The notes beneath the pieces were generated by a model. It made no database searches. It saw only the letters and a list, made by a program, of their open reading frames with translations, and was not told where the DNA came from. Position numbers and translations under genes: made by a program. Positions 33,656-42,203 of a DNA stretch of 45,608 nucleotides are shown piece after piece; position 1 is the first letter of the stretch; each line of letters begins with the position of its first letter. The stretch lies in contig JAFSVR010000039.1 of NCBI GenBank assembly GCA_017444895.1, positions 1 to 45,608 of the forward strand, read 5' to 3'. The stretch comes from Clostridia bacterium (lineage in GTDB: Bacteria; Bacillota; Clostridia; Christensenellales; UBA1242).

Positions 33656-33660
33656 AAAAG

Positions 33661-34725
33661 ATGAAGGGAAAACATTTTTTATTTGCCTTGCTCGTGGCTT
33701 TAACATTGCCAAGCATTTTGCTTGTTGGGTGTGCTCAGTGTCAACACAAGTTTGCAACCATTTGGGAATATGATGCAACATACCACTGGCACCCAGCCAT
33801 TTGTGAGCACACGGATGAAGTTTTTGGCGACCAAGGGGAGCATTCTTTTGTTGCTTCTTATGCTGAAGAAAGTGGCACGCATTATTATGTTGAAACTTGT
33901 TCAGTTTGCGGATATGAAAAAAGAACAGCGCTTGCCGAGGGGTCAACTGTTGCCATTGCCGCAACAGGATATCCAAACTTAAATAGTGCAATAAATAGCG
34001 TTCAAACTGACCAAACGATTTTTGTTTTACAAAACTTCACTCAGGGAGCATTAACGCAGATTAATGATGATAAAAGTTTTGAAATCAATCTTAATGATAA
34101 AACAATAACCGCTGGCGATACATATTTAATCAAACAATATTCAGGTTTTGTTTTAATTTCAAATGGCAAAATTGCTGGAACTGGTGGGCTTTTTGTTGGC
34201 GGGGGAAGCCTTGAATGTCATGGGGTTAATATTGAAACCACAGGTAGTGCGCTTGTTGCTCATGACAGCGCAATTATAAGAATGGAAGACGATTGTGTTA
34301 TTAAGTCAACAGGGGAAGATGCGCTTGTTGCAGATGGCGGAGCAGGGAAATATCCATTTATAACCTTAGAGCATTCAGCCATTCAATCACCTTCAAATAG
34401 TGCGGTTTGTGTCGGCGAAGCAAGTTTGATTATCAAACATACAACGCTTACGGGGAACAAATCGTTAACACTAAAAAAGGATGCAGTTATTGACCATTGC
34501 AATATTGACATTTTCTCATCAACGTTCAATGGTGGATATTCTTTTGAAGCAACCGGGATAAAGATAAGAACAGCAGATATGATGAGGTTGCTTTCTAAGT
34601 TCAACGAAACAGATTTTGATGGGAAAACAGTAACACTTGAAGAAGACATTGTTGTTTCGTCAACTGATGTTATTAATGATGGCATAATAAGCGATATGAA
34701 CGGCCACACAATAACTGTTGTGTAG
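33661..34725 (+). CDS. Lipoprotein with right-handed beta-helix
   Basis: A protein of 354 residues. The lipobox LVGC gives a lipidated Cys at 24. A short Cys/His-rich domain follows (about 27-90: CQHKF, HPAICEHT, GEHSFVASY, YYVETCSVCGYEKR), resembling the C-x-x-C, His-rich repeats seen in some gut Firmicutes surface proteins. The rest has Asn/Asp-ladder beta-strands (FEINLNDKTITAGDTY, GFVLISNGKIAGTGG, DVINDGIISDMNGHTITVV), typical of a right-handed beta-helix. The form echoes the beta-helix of the collagen-like lipoprotein at 15588. It is inserted between lepA and hemW, which are adjacent in Bacillus-type genomes. Role unknown; surface binding is likely. Confidence 0.7.
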   Translation: MKGKHFLFALLVALTLPSILLVGCAQCQHKFATIWEYDATYHWHPAICEHTDEVFGDQGEHSFVASYAEESGTHYYVETCSVCGYEKRTALAEGSTVAIAATGYPNLNSAINSVQTDQTIFVLQNFTQGALTQINDDKSFEINLNDKTITAGDTYLIKQYSGFVLISNGKIAGTGGLFVGGGSLECHGVNIETTGSALVAHDSAIIRMEDDCVIKSTGEDALVADGGAGKYPFITLEHSAIQSPSNSAVCVGEASLIIKHTTLTGNKSLTLKKDAVIDHCNIDIFSSTFNGGYSFEATGIKIRTADMMRLLSKFNETDFDGKTVTLEEDIVVSSTDVINDGIISDMNGHTITVV

Positions 34726-34748
34726 GTTTCAAATCTAAAAGATTATAT

Positions 34749-34776
34749 AACCTTGGCAGGCTCGCCAAGGTTTTTC
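34749..34776 (+). terminator. Terminator after the beta-helix lipoprotein gene
   Basis: AACCTTGGC (34749-34757) and GCCAAGGTT (34764-34772) form a perfect stem with AGGCTC loop, then a T run. Confidence 0.92.
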
Positions 34777-34792
34777 TTTGTTTGTTGAAGGG

Positions 34793-34821
34793 TTGACTTT
34801 TCTTTTTGTGTGGGGTAAAAT
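34793..34821 (+). promoter_or_regulatory. hemW promoter
   Basis: TTGACT (34793-34798), 17-base spacer, TAAAAT (34816-34821). Start near 34828, so the GAGG at 34828-34831 lies at the very 5' end and the GTG start at 34840 has a leader of only about 12 bases. Confidence 0.7.
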
Positions 34822-34839
34822 ATCTGCGAGGTAAAAATT

Positions 34840-35988
34840 GTGAGAAAAGGCTTAAGTTTGTATATCCATATTCCATTTTGCAATTCAAAGTGCAATTATT
34901 GCAGTTTCACGAGTTTTGTCAGCAATGACGAAATCAAGGACCGCTATGTTTCTGCGCTCAAAAAAGAAATTGCAATTCGTGGCAAAGAACTTAGCGCACA
35001 GTATGAAGTTACAACCATATATATCGGTGGCGGAACGCCTTCAAGTTTGCCTGGCGGGTTGATAAAGAGCATAATGCAAGAGGTTTATAAACACTTTGTT
35101 GTTATAAATAACGCTGAAATAACCATTGAAGTTAACCCAAACACATTAACAAAAGAAAAGGTTTCAGAATATATGTTTGCGGGGATAAATCGTGTTAGCA
35201 TGGGGCTTCAATGTGCCAGCAAAACTATCCTTGAAAAAATGGGGAGAACCCATACTCTTGACGATTTCTTGAAGAGTGTTCAAATGCTCAGAGAACAGGG
35301 ACTGAACAACATTAGTGCTGATGTTATTTTGGGCTATCCTGAAGAAACGCTAACAGACGTTAAATTAACCATTGAACTTCTTTTGAAACTTGGCATACCG
35401 CACATTTCAACATATATGCTTTCAGTTGAAGAGGGAACACCTCTTAGTGTTAAATTGAATCATAAAACAACCCAGCTTCCAGAGGAAGAAACTGTTGTTT
35501 CTATGTATAACTACTGTGTTGACCGTCTTACAAAAGCCGGCTTTGAAAGATATGAAGTTTCAAACTTTGCAAAACCAGGCTTCAGGTCTAAGCATAATGA
35601 AGTGTATTGGAAACGATATAATTATCTTGGGCTTGGGCTCGCTGCGCACTCCTTCCTTAAGCATCAAAGATTTTCAAACACAAAGGATTTGCCAGCATAT
35701 ATAACATATATTGAAAGCAATGGTGACGTTCCCGTTGTTGAAGCAAAAAAACTAACAAAAGAAGAAGAAAAAGAAGAGTGGATTATGCTTATGCTCAGGC
35801 GAAGTGATGGGCTTGATGTAGATGCATATAAAAAAGAATTTGGCGAAAACCTTTTTGTTAAGAAAAAGAATCAACTTGCAATGCTGATAAAAAATGGCCT
35901 TATTATAATCAATACGCAAACCAATCATATTATTGCAACAAACAAGGGTTTTTTGGTGTTAAATAAAATTATTGAAACCCTAGTGTAA
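34840..35988 (+). CDS. hemW: Heme chaperone HemW (radical SAM)
   Basis: A radical SAM protein of 382 residues starting at GTG. The motif CNSKCNYC (C14, C18, C21; preceded by YIHIPF) binds the 4Fe-4S cluster. GGGTPSSLP and the C-terminal HemN-like segment (HNEVYWKRYNYLGLGLAAHSF) are complete. HemW was long labelled oxygen-independent coproporphyrinogen oxidase but lacks the extra residues of HemN and acts as a heme chaperone. Position directly before hrcA fits the usual Bacillota order lepA-hemW-hrcA. Little else in the window concerns heme. Confidence 0.92.
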   Translation: MRKGLSLYIHIPFCNSKCNYCSFTSFVSNDEIKDRYVSALKKEIAIRGKELSAQYEVTTIYIGGGTPSSLPGGLIKSIMQEVYKHFVVINNAEITIEVNPNTLTKEKVSEYMFAGINRVSMGLQCASKTILEKMGRTHTLDDFLKSVQMLREQGLNNISADVILGYPEETLTDVKLTIELLLKLGIPHISTYMLSVEEGTPLSVKLNHKTTQLPEEETVVSMYNYCVDRLTKAGFERYEVSNFAKPGFRSKHNEVYWKRYNYLGLGLAAHSFLKHQRFSNTKDLPAYITYIESNGDVPVVEAKKLTKEEEKEEWIMLMLRRSDGLDVDAYKKEFGENLFVKKKNQLAMLIKNGLIIINTQTNHIIATNKGFLVLNKIIETLV

Positions 35989-36009
35989 AAACTTTCAAAT
36001 TTAGCGACT

Positions 36010-36086
36010 AAGAAACAAAACAGCGAGTCTCGCATGCTTGGCAGTACAATGAGTACAGCCTGCGCAAGACCCGCTCTTGTTTTCTT
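36010..36086. repeat. Imperfect 77-base inverted repeat, structured element
   Basis: In the 306-base gap between hemW and hrcA, an arm starting AAGAAACAAAACAGCG at 36010 pairs imperfectly with CGCTCTTGTTTTCTT ending at 36086. Inside, GTCTCGC pairs against GCGCAAGAC, and GTAC-AATGA-GTAC (36044-36056) forms a top loop. It may be hemW's terminator (T-rich 3' side), a small RNA, or a MITE-like insertion. No similar copy is seen elsewhere in the window. The rest of the gap holds the hrcA promoter and CIRCE. Confidence 0.5.
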
Positions 36087-36171
36087 CCTTCTTCATCTAA
36101 ATTTGAAAATTTTTGAAAAACTCCAAATATTTTTATAATAAAAAATTTTTCAAAATTTGTTCACAAAATTG

Positions 36172-36200
36172 TTGACAATGAATTTAAACGGACATATAAT
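36172..36200 (+). promoter_or_regulatory. hrcA operon promoter
   Basis: Consensus TTGACA (36172-36177), 17-base spacer, consensus TATAAT (36195-36200). It feeds hrcA-grpE-dnaK-dnaJ and lies directly before the CIRCE operator. Confidence 0.9.
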
Positions 36201-36211
36201 AGTAGCAGAAT

Positions 36212-36238
36212 TTAGCACTCGCAGATGATGAGTGCTAG
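36212..36238 (+). promoter_or_regulatory. CIRCE operator bound by HrcA
   Basis: TTAGCACTC (36212-36220), nine bases, GAGTGCTAG (36230-36238). It matches the CIRCE consensus except for the last base (G for A). HrcA binding here represses the operon, giving heat-shock induction. Confidence 0.97.
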
Positions 36239-36294
36239 CACTCTGGGAATAAAGTTGCAGAGTTGGGGCATAAATATAGAAGGAGGCGGGATAG

Positions 36295-37323
36295 TTGAAC
36301 CTTAGTGAACGAAAAAAGAAAATTCTTTCAGCGGTTATTGATGAGAACTTTTTAACCGCCGAGCCTGTTTCAAGCAAGCAACTTCAAGAGAACTACCTTA
36401 AAGATTTTTCATCAGCAACAATCAGAAATGAATTGGCAACTCTTGAGGAATTGGGGCTTTTATATCATCCACACACATCAAGTGGGCGCCTTCCAACAAA
36501 AGACGGAATCAAACTATATGTTGATGAAATTTTGCCAAGCATCAAAAGCGCCAGCGTTGAAGACCTAACGAAGATGTTTGACGCAAAATTAGATAACGTT
36601 TCAAGCGTTTTGAAAACAACGGCAAAAGCAATAAGCGAGGCAACGAACTATACAACAATAATGTCGCTTTCACTTTATGATTTTGCGATCATTGAAAAAG
36701 TTGGTTTGGTTGGCATTGATGAGAACAGTGTTCTCGCAATCGTTTCAACTGATAGAGGAACAATCAAGGATCTCATCACGCTTGAAGCAAATGAGGAGGA
36801 ACTTGAAAGTTCATCAAAAATCCTAACCGACATTTTCAGGGGCAAAACATTAAGGCAAATTGAAAACAGCGATTTTCTGATAACTTCGGAAATTGAGAAA
36901 TATAAATATATGTTTGAACTTATGGTTGAAATGATTGCTAGCCAAGAAAAGAAAAACAACCAAATTGCGATTGAGGGAAAAAACAAGTTGCTTGAATATC
37001 CCGAATTTGCAGATTCCTCAAAATTGCGATCAGCATTTGAAATTTTTGAAGAACCAAGTTCGCTTGAGAGTCTTTTGGATTCAACAGGACAAAACATTGA
37101 AACCATTATTGAAACAGACGAGAACAGCCCAGTTAAAGATTGTGCTATTGTAACTGCCAGTTATAAGGTTGGAGATAAAACCATTGGTAAGGCAAGCGTT
37201 TTTGGGCCCGTTAGGATGGACTATAAAAATGTTATAAGCATTTTGAAAGGTCTTTCAAGTGAGATTTCACATAAACTTAACCAACCAAACAAAAACAACA
37301 GCTCAAAGAAAGGAGATGATTAG
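36295..37323 (+). CDS. hrcA: Heat-inducible repressor HrcA
   Basis: A winged-helix repressor of 342 residues with a TTG start preceded by AGGAGG at 8 bases. The N-terminal HTH is marked by RKKKILSAVIDENFLTAEPV and SSATIRNELATLEELGLL, both typical. The ...KTIGKASVFGPVRMDYKNVIS block near the C-terminus is the other family hallmark. HrcA binds CIRCE (26 bases upstream of the gene's 5' region) and is helped by GroEL. The last residues KKGDD are followed directly by grpE (ATG, no gap). Confidence 0.96.
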   Translation: MNLSERKKKILSAVIDENFLTAEPVSSKQLQENYLKDFSSATIRNELATLEELGLLYHPHTSSGRLPTKDGIKLYVDEILPSIKSASVEDLTKMFDAKLDNVSSVLKTTAKAISEATNYTTIMSLSLYDFAIIEKVGLVGIDENSVLAIVSTDRGTIKDLITLEANEEELESSSKILTDIFRGKTLRQIENSDFLITSEIEKYKYMFELMVEMIASQEKKNNQIAIEGKNKLLEYPEFADSSKLRSAFEIFEEPSSLESLLDSTGQNIETIIETDENSPVKDCAIVTASYKVGDKTIGKASVFGPVRMDYKNVISILKGLSSEISHKLNQPNKNNSSKKGDD

Positions 37324-38091
37324 ATGAGCAAAGAAAAGAAAGAAAAATGTGGTTGCAACGATAACTGCACCTGTGGAGATGATTGCAACTGCACACAAGA
37401 GAACAAGTGCAGTGAGGATTGCACTTGTGGGGAACATGAGCACCACGATTGCGGTTGTGGAGATGATTGCAACTGCACACAAGAGAACAAGTGCAGTGAG
37501 GATTGCACTTGTGGAGAACATGAGCACCACGATTGCGGTTGTGGGGATGATTGCGATTGCAAAGAACCAAAATCACCAGAAGAAATCATTGCAATGTATG
37601 AAAAGGCATTCGGGCAGTTTGAAGAAGCGCTTAATAAAGTTGACGCCGAATTAGAAAAAGAGAAAAAACGCGCCGAAGAAAATGAGCATATTGCAAGGGT
37701 ATATAGGCAAGATTTGGAGCGATATAAAGAGCGCAACAAAAACAGCGAGCAAGAATTCAAAGAAAAAGCAAAAACTGAAACAGCGCTTAAACTTCTTCCG
37801 GTTCTTGATGATTTTGAAAAAGCTTTTGCAAGTTCAACAGACAACCAAACAACAAAGGGATTTGAGATGATATATAAATCTCTTAAAGGCGCAGTTGAAG
37901 AACTGGGGATTGAAGAGATAGAGAGCCTTAACCAAGAATTCAACCCAGAATTTCACGATTGCATATCTAAGGTTAAGGCAGAAAAGAAAAACCAGGCAGG
38001 CTTAGTCAGCAGGGTTTTCGTTAAAGGCTATAAATACCGCGGAGAAGATGGAAAGGTCATTCGCCACAGTGTTGTAGAAATATATGAATAA
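37324..38091 (+). CDS. grpE: GrpE with metallothionein-like Cys-rich extension
   Basis: A nucleotide exchange factor for DnaK, 255 residues. The GrpE part (about 85-255) has the long coiled coil, then [15 protein letters not shown], and the C-terminal beta domain with [11 protein letters not shown] and [19 protein letters not shown], so it looks functional. Residues 9-79 form an extension with 20 Cys (9, 11, 15, 17, 21, 23, 29, 33, 35, 43, 45, 49, 51, 57, 61, 63, 71, 73, 77, 79) and six His (38, 40, 41, 66, 68, 69), many as C-x-C. This is like a metallothionein. It consists of two 28-residue repeats (17-44, 45-72) and a partial third. Ordinary GrpE has a disordered acidic N-terminus. Metal binding or thiol sensing is inferred, not shown. 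Confidence 0.93.
   Translation: MSKEKKEKCGCNDNCTCGDDCNCTQENKCSEDCTCGEHEHHDCGCGDDCNCTQENKCSEDCTCGEHEHHDCGCGDDCDCKEPKSPEEIIAMYEKAFGQFEEALNKVDAELEKEKKRAEENEHIARVYRQDLERYKERNKNSEQEFKEKAKTETALKLLPVLDDFEKAFASSTDNQTTKGFEMIYKSLKGAVEELGIEEIESLNQEFNPEFHDCISKVKAEKKNQAGLVSRVFVKGYKYRGEDGKVIRHSVVEIYE
37372..37539 (+). repeat. 84-bp tandem duplication in grpE
   Basis: Two 84-base units (37372-37455 and 37456-37539) differ at one position seen by eye (TGTGGGGAAC versus TGTGGAGAAC); a third partial unit begins at 37540. Each codes 28 residues with seven Cys and three His. The near-identity indicates a recent duplication and likely copy-number variation. Confidence 0.93.
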
Positions 38092-38108
38092 AAAGGAGAT
38101 ATAAAATT

Positions 38109-39947
38109 ATGGCAAAAATTATTGGTATTGACTTAGGAACGACAAACTCATGTGTTGCAGTTATGGAAGGCGGTGAGCCAGTTGTTATCCCTAACGCAGA
38201 GGGTTCAAGAACCACTCCCTCAGTTGTAGGTTTCAAAAAAGATGGCGAAAGACTGGTTGGGCAAACAGCAAAGCACCAAGCAGTTGCAAACAGCGAAAAC
38301 ACTGTTTCAAGTATTAAAAGAGATATGGGCTCAGACCGAAAGGTAACCTTAAACGGTAAAGAATTCACACCTCAAGAGATCAGTGCAATGATCTTAACTA
38401 AACTAAAAAATGATGCTGAGGCATACTTGGGAGATAAGGTTACAGAAGCGGTTATCACCGTTCCTGCATATTTCACAGACTCTCAACGTCAAGCAACAAA
38501 AGACGCAGGAAAAATTGCTGGGCTTGATGTTAAGAGAATCATCAACGAGCCAACAGCAGCCGCCCTTGCGTATGGTCTTGATAAAGCGCAAGATAGCAAA
38601 GGCCAAAAGATTTTGGTTTACGATCTTGGTGGCGGAACATTTGATATAAGCGTTCTTGATATTGCAGACGGGGTGTTTGAAGTTTTGGCAACCGCCGGCA
38701 ACAACCGTCTTGGTGGTGATGATTTTGATAACAAGATCAGTGAATATCTTGTTGAAGAGTTCAAAAACCAAGAGGGCATTGATTTAAGAAACGACAAGGT
38801 TGCAATGCAAAGAATTAAAGAGGCCAGCGAAAAGGCAAAGATTGAACTTAGTGGCGTAACAAAAACAACGGTTTCTCTTCCATTTATTATGGCAGATAGC
38901 ACAGGTTCAAAGCATCTTGAAATTGATATCACTCGTGCTAAGTTTGAAAGCCTCATTAAGGAATATGTTGACCAAACAATTTCATTAACGCAAAAAGCGC
39001 TTGATGATGCTAAACTCACCAAAAACGATATTGCAAAAATCATTATGGTTGGTGGTTCAACTCGTGTTCCTATGGTTGTTGAAGAAGTTAAGAAATTTAT
39101 CGGAAAAGAGCCATTCAAGGGCATCAACCCAGATGAATGTGTTGCAATTGGAGCGGCAATTCAAGCCGGCGTTCTTGGCGGAGAAGTTAAAGATGTTTTG
39201 CTTCTTGACGTAACGCCACTTTCTCTTGGAATTGAAACAATGGGTGGAGTATTCACAAAACTCATTGAAAGAAACACAACAATTCCAACAAAGAAATCTC
39301 AAATTTTCTCAACAGCAACAGATAACCAACCAGGCGTTGACATCCACGTTCTTCAAGGTGAAAGAGAGATGGCCGCATATAACAAAACCATCGGTCGTTT
39401 TGAACTTACTGGCATTGCACCAGCACCACGTGGCATACCTCAAATTGAAGTTACTTTTGATATTGATGCAAACGGCATTGTTCACGTTAGCGCCAAAGAC
39501 CTTGGCACAGGCAAGAGTCAGGACATAACCATCACTGCATCTTCTAACCTAAGTGATGAGGAAATTGATAAGGCCGTTAAAGAAGCTGAAAAATACGCCG
39601 AAGAAGACAAGAAGCGTAAAGAGGTTGTTGACACTAAAAACAGCCTTGATCAAATGATTAACGCTGTTGAAAAAGTCCTTAAAGACAGCCCAGATAAAAT
39701 CAGTGAGGAAGACAAAGCAAAACTAAACAGCGAACTTGAAACCGCTAAAGATGTTTATAAGAACAGCGATGATATAGAAAAGCTTAAAGCAACGCTTGAA
39801 AGCTTAACCAAGGTTTCAAATGAAATCTTCACAAAACTTTATCAACAGAGTGGGGCACAAGGCGCAGGCGCAAATGGGGCTGGCGAAAACAACGGCAACA
39901 ATGATGGCGCAAATGCTGGCGATTTTAACGACTACACAACAAAATAG
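38109..39947 (+). CDS. dnaK: Molecular chaperone DnaK (Hsp70)
   Basis: An Hsp70 of 612 residues. The ATPase domain has [10 protein letters not shown] (6-15), [10 protein letters not shown] (near 170) and [10 protein letters not shown]. The linker and substrate domain follow with [14 protein letters not shown] and the beta/alpha lid. The C-terminus is a Gly/Asn/Ala-rich tail of the sort seen in Firmicutes. DnaK binds exposed hydrophobic segments; DnaJ loads it and GrpE resets it. The gene follows grpE by 17 bases with AAGGAG. Complete, without changes in key residues that I could see. Confidence 0.98.
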   Translation: MAKIIGIDLGTTNSCVAVMEGGEPVVIPNAEGSRTTPSVVGFKKDGERLVGQTAKHQAVANSENTVSSIKRDMGSDRKVTLNGKEFTPQEISAMILTKLKNDAEAYLGDKVTEAVITVPAYFTDSQRQATKDAGKIAGLDVKRIINEPTAAALAYGLDKAQDSKGQKILVYDLGGGTFDISVLDIADGVFEVLATAGNNRLGGDDFDNKISEYLVEEFKNQEGIDLRNDKVAMQRIKEASEKAKIELSGVTKTTVSLPFIMADSTGSKHLEIDITRAKFESLIKEYVDQTISLTQKALDDAKLTKNDIAKIIMVGGSTRVPMVVEEVKKFIGKEPFKGINPDECVAIGAAIQAGVLGGEVKDVLLLDVTPLSLGIETMGGVFTKLIERNTTIPTKKSQIFSTATDNQPGVDIHVLQGEREMAAYNKTIGRFELTGIAPAPRGIPQIEVTFDIDANGIVHVSAKDLGTGKSQDITITASSNLSDEEIDKAVKEAEKYAEEDKKRKEVVDTKNSLDQMINAVEKVLKDSPDKISEEDKAKLNSELETAKDVYKNSDDIEKLKATLESLTKVSNEIFTKLYQQSGAQGAGANGAGENNGNNDGANAGDFNDYTTK

Positions 39948-39970
39948 TTGAATAGAATTTATAACTGATT

Positions 39971-41107
39971 ATGGATAACAAAAATTATTATGACATTCTT
40001 GGTGTTAAAAAAGACGCCACCGATGATGAAATAAAAAAGGCATACAGAACCCTTGCAAAGAAGTATCACCCAGATTTGAACCCGGGTGATGCTTCTGCTG
40101 CTGAGAAACTTAAACAAATCAACGAGGCATATGAGGTTCTTGGGGATAAACAAAAGCGCGCAAACTATGATAACTATGGCTCAGCCGATGGTCCACAGTT
40201 TAATGGGGCTGGCGGTTTTGGTGGCTTCAGTTCAGGAGATTTTGGCGGTTTTGGCGGTTTTGAAGACATTTTAAGCAACGTTTTTGGTGGTGGCTTTGGC
40301 GGTTTTGGTGGCGGACGCAGAAAGGCTTCTGCGGCACAACCAGGCAGGGACATTGAGGTTAGAGTTGATCTTTCATTTGTTGAAGCAGCATTTGGTGCAA
40401 CAAAAACCATAAATGTAACCCGAAATGAAACGTGTGAGGCTTGCCACGGCACTGGCGCAAAGAACGGAAGTGATGTTGAAACTTGCCCTAATTGCCACGG
40501 AACCGGCGTTGTTCAAAATGTTCAAAGAACAATGTTTGGCCAAATGGTTCAAGAAACAACTTGCCCTAATTGCCACGGAACCGGCAAAAGCATAAAAAAC
40601 AAGTGCACTGCTTGCTCTGGGGCTGGCGTTGTTAGGAAGAGTAGAAGCATAAATATCAACATCCCAGGCGGAATTAATGATGGCCAGATTTTAACCCTTC
40701 GTGGGCAAGGCGAGGCCGGAAGAAACGGCGGGAGTGCGGGCGATATGCTTGTTGTGATCAAGGTTGCTCCACACAAAATGCTCAAACGTGAAGGATATGA
40801 TGTTTATGTTGACGTTCCAATTTCTTTCACCGAAAGTCTGCTTGGAACCAGAGTTAATATCCCGGGGATCAACGAAACGCTGGTTTTAACTGTGCCAGAA
40901 CTCACGCAAACCGGAACGGTTATTATGCTTAAAGGCAAGGGAACAAAAATTCTTAACAAAAACGCCTATGGCGATCTTTACGCCAAGGTTATCGTTGAAA
41001 TGCCAAAAGCACTTTCAAAAGATGAAAAGCAAATTGTTGAGGCGCTAGATAAGAGCATTAATAAAAATAACTATACTAAGCGCAAACAATTTCAAGATAA
41101 AATATAA
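39971..41107 (+). CDS. dnaJ: Co-chaperone DnaJ (type I Hsp40)
   Basis: A protein of 378 residues with the full type I layout: J domain with HPD (33-35), Gly/Phe-rich region (about 70-115), four zinc-finger repeats ([16 protein letters not shown] twice, CTACSGAG) and C-terminal beta domains. It stimulates DnaK's ATPase and delivers clients. No Shine-Dalgarno stands before the ATG (the 23-base gap after dnaK is A/T-rich), which is unusual for a gene in this operon; start is fixed by conserved NYYDILGV. Confidence 0.97.
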   Translation: MDNKNYYDILGVKKDATDDEIKKAYRTLAKKYHPDLNPGDASAAEKLKQINEAYEVLGDKQKRANYDNYGSADGPQFNGAGGFGGFSSGDFGGFGGFEDILSNVFGGGFGGFGGGRRKASAAQPGRDIEVRVDLSFVEAAFGATKTINVTRNETCEACHGTGAKNGSDVETCPNCHGTGVVQNVQRTMFGQMVQETTCPNCHGTGKSIKNKCTACSGAGVVRKSRSININIPGGINDGQILTLRGQGEAGRNGGSAGDMLVVIKVAPHKMLKREGYDVYVDVPISFTESLLGTRVNIPGINETLVLTVPELTQTGTVIMLKGKGTKILNKNAYGDLYAKVIVEMPKALSKDEKQIVEALDKSINKNNYTKRKQFQDKI

Positions 41108-41111
41108 GAGT

Positions 41112-41138
41112 AAAAACGAGCAGTATGGCTCGTTTTTT
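41112..41138 (+). terminator. Terminator of the hrcA-dnaJ operon
   Basis: ACGAGC (41116-41121) pairs with GCTCGT (41128-41133) around AGTATG, with A/T arms extending the stem and a T run after. Confidence 0.88.
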
Positions 41139-41140
41139 AT

Positions 41141-41169
41141 TTGACATTTTATGCGCTATTATATAAACT
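41141..41169 (+). promoter_or_regulatory. Promoter of the zinc-ribbon membrane protein gene
   Basis: TTGACA (41141-41146), 17-base spacer, TAAACT (41164-41169); TATAAA at 41162-41167 is an alternative -10 with 15-base spacing. It starts right after the operon terminator. Confidence 0.65.
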
Positions 41170-41209
41170 AACAAGCGAAATAATATGATGTAAAAAGGAG
41201 AGAATGTTT

Positions 41210-42109
41210 ATGCCAGTTGGTCCTTCTCATGGTGGTGGTTTTAGTAGCGGTGGCGGTTCAAGCCATAGCAGTGGTGGAAGTTTTGGACATAGTATTGGTG
41301 GCGCAATTATAACAGCGGCAGTAATAAATAATATGAGTCCAAAACAAAGAGTTAAAACCGGATTTATTGTTGGGATTATTTTTGCTGTGTTTTTTGCTTT
41401 GTTTGGTGTCCTTATGGTTATTGGTGGTATCAGCGAAATTGGCAAAATGTCGCTAATGGCTCAAGACGCCAAAGAATATCAAGAAATCATCCAAAAGGCA
41501 AATGATGGTGAGTCTGGATACTATAAATTGACCATAACAAATATCCATAAAAATTCTTCATCGTCAAATTATGATGTGTTTTATTTGTCCGGCGACCACT
41601 CTTTTGATTGCAAAGCAAAATATTACACAACATCAAACGATATTGATTATTATTATCTTGACTATTCTTTCAACGACGGCGTTCACGGCAAAATTTCTGC
41701 CCAAACCTATGCTTGCTATTCACAATCTGCAGTTCAAGGGCTGAGCGAACTTACTCTCGCATACACCAGGGAATATGATGCCGATGGCAGTTGGGATGTT
41801 ATTCCAACTAACTATACTCTTGAAAGCAATATGGAATATAATCCAAATCAAGCGGGAACAATTATTATTGGAGTGCTTTTTGTGGTTATTGCAACCGGTG
41901 TTATTGTTGGGCTAAGCATTGGCATGAAAAAGAAACTTGCCGCAATGTCAATTGATCGTAAGAATGATGGGGAATCATTCTCGGGAAGTGGTGCGCAAGG
42001 ATCAAAAGTTGCAAATGAAGAAAAAACAAAAACCTGTATGTATTGCGGAAGCGTTGTGGACAAGTCTGTCAGCAACTGTCCGTCTTGCGGGAGCACAAAA
42101 TTCAAATAA
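41210..42109 (+). CDS. Glycine-rich membrane protein with zinc ribbon
   Basis: A protein of 299 residues from ATG 41210 (GGAG 9 bases upstream; ATG 41204 is only 3 bases from it). A Gly/Ser/His-rich N-terminus (about 1-35) precedes a transmembrane segment with FIVGIIFAVFFALFGVLMVIGG (split by residues ~50-72). An extracytoplasmic domain with many Tyr/Asp/Ser follows, then a second TM (about 223-243). The C-terminus is a zinc ribbon, CMYCGSVVDKSVSNCPSCGS, with two CxxC pairs. Function unknown. The gene lies alone between two terminators. Confidence 0.65.
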   Translation: MPVGPSHGGGFSSGGGSSHSSGGSFGHSIGGAIITAAVINNMSPKQRVKTGFIVGIIFAVFFALFGVLMVIGGISEIGKMSLMAQDAKEYQEIIQKANDGESGYYKLTITNIHKNSSSSNYDVFYLSGDHSFDCKAKYYTTSNDIDYYYLDYSFNDGVHGKISAQTYACYSQSAVQGLSELTLAYTREYDADGSWDVIPTNYTLESNMEYNPNQAGTIIIGVLFVVIATGVIVGLSIGMKKKLAAMSIDRKNDGESFSGSGAQGSKVANEEKTKTCMYCGSVVDKSVSNCPSCGSTKFK

Positions 42110-42114
42110 AGTTT

Positions 42115-42140
42115 AAGAGGGCGAGGCCCTCTTTTTTTTA
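42115..42140 (+). terminator. Terminator after the zinc-ribbon protein gene
   Basis: AAGAGGGC (42115-42122) and GCCCTCTT (42126-42133) form a perfect stem with a GAG loop, followed by a T run. Confidence 0.9.
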
Positions 42141-42203
42141 ACCTCAAATAATATGGTTGCATAGAATGCATATGTGTTTAAGTGCACAAAAAGGTGATTC
42201 TCT

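Noticed and set aside
34840..35988. Oxygen-independent coproporphyrinogen oxidase HemN
   Set aside because: Length (382) and N-terminal motif fit HemW; no other heme synthesis genes are present.
36010..36086. Integron attC site
   Set aside because: The characteristic R''/R' ends are absent and there is no integrase or cassette array.
37320..37943. Reverse-strand frame opposite the grpE repeats
   Set aside because: Serine/leucine-rich text caused by the repeated forward codons; no start signal.
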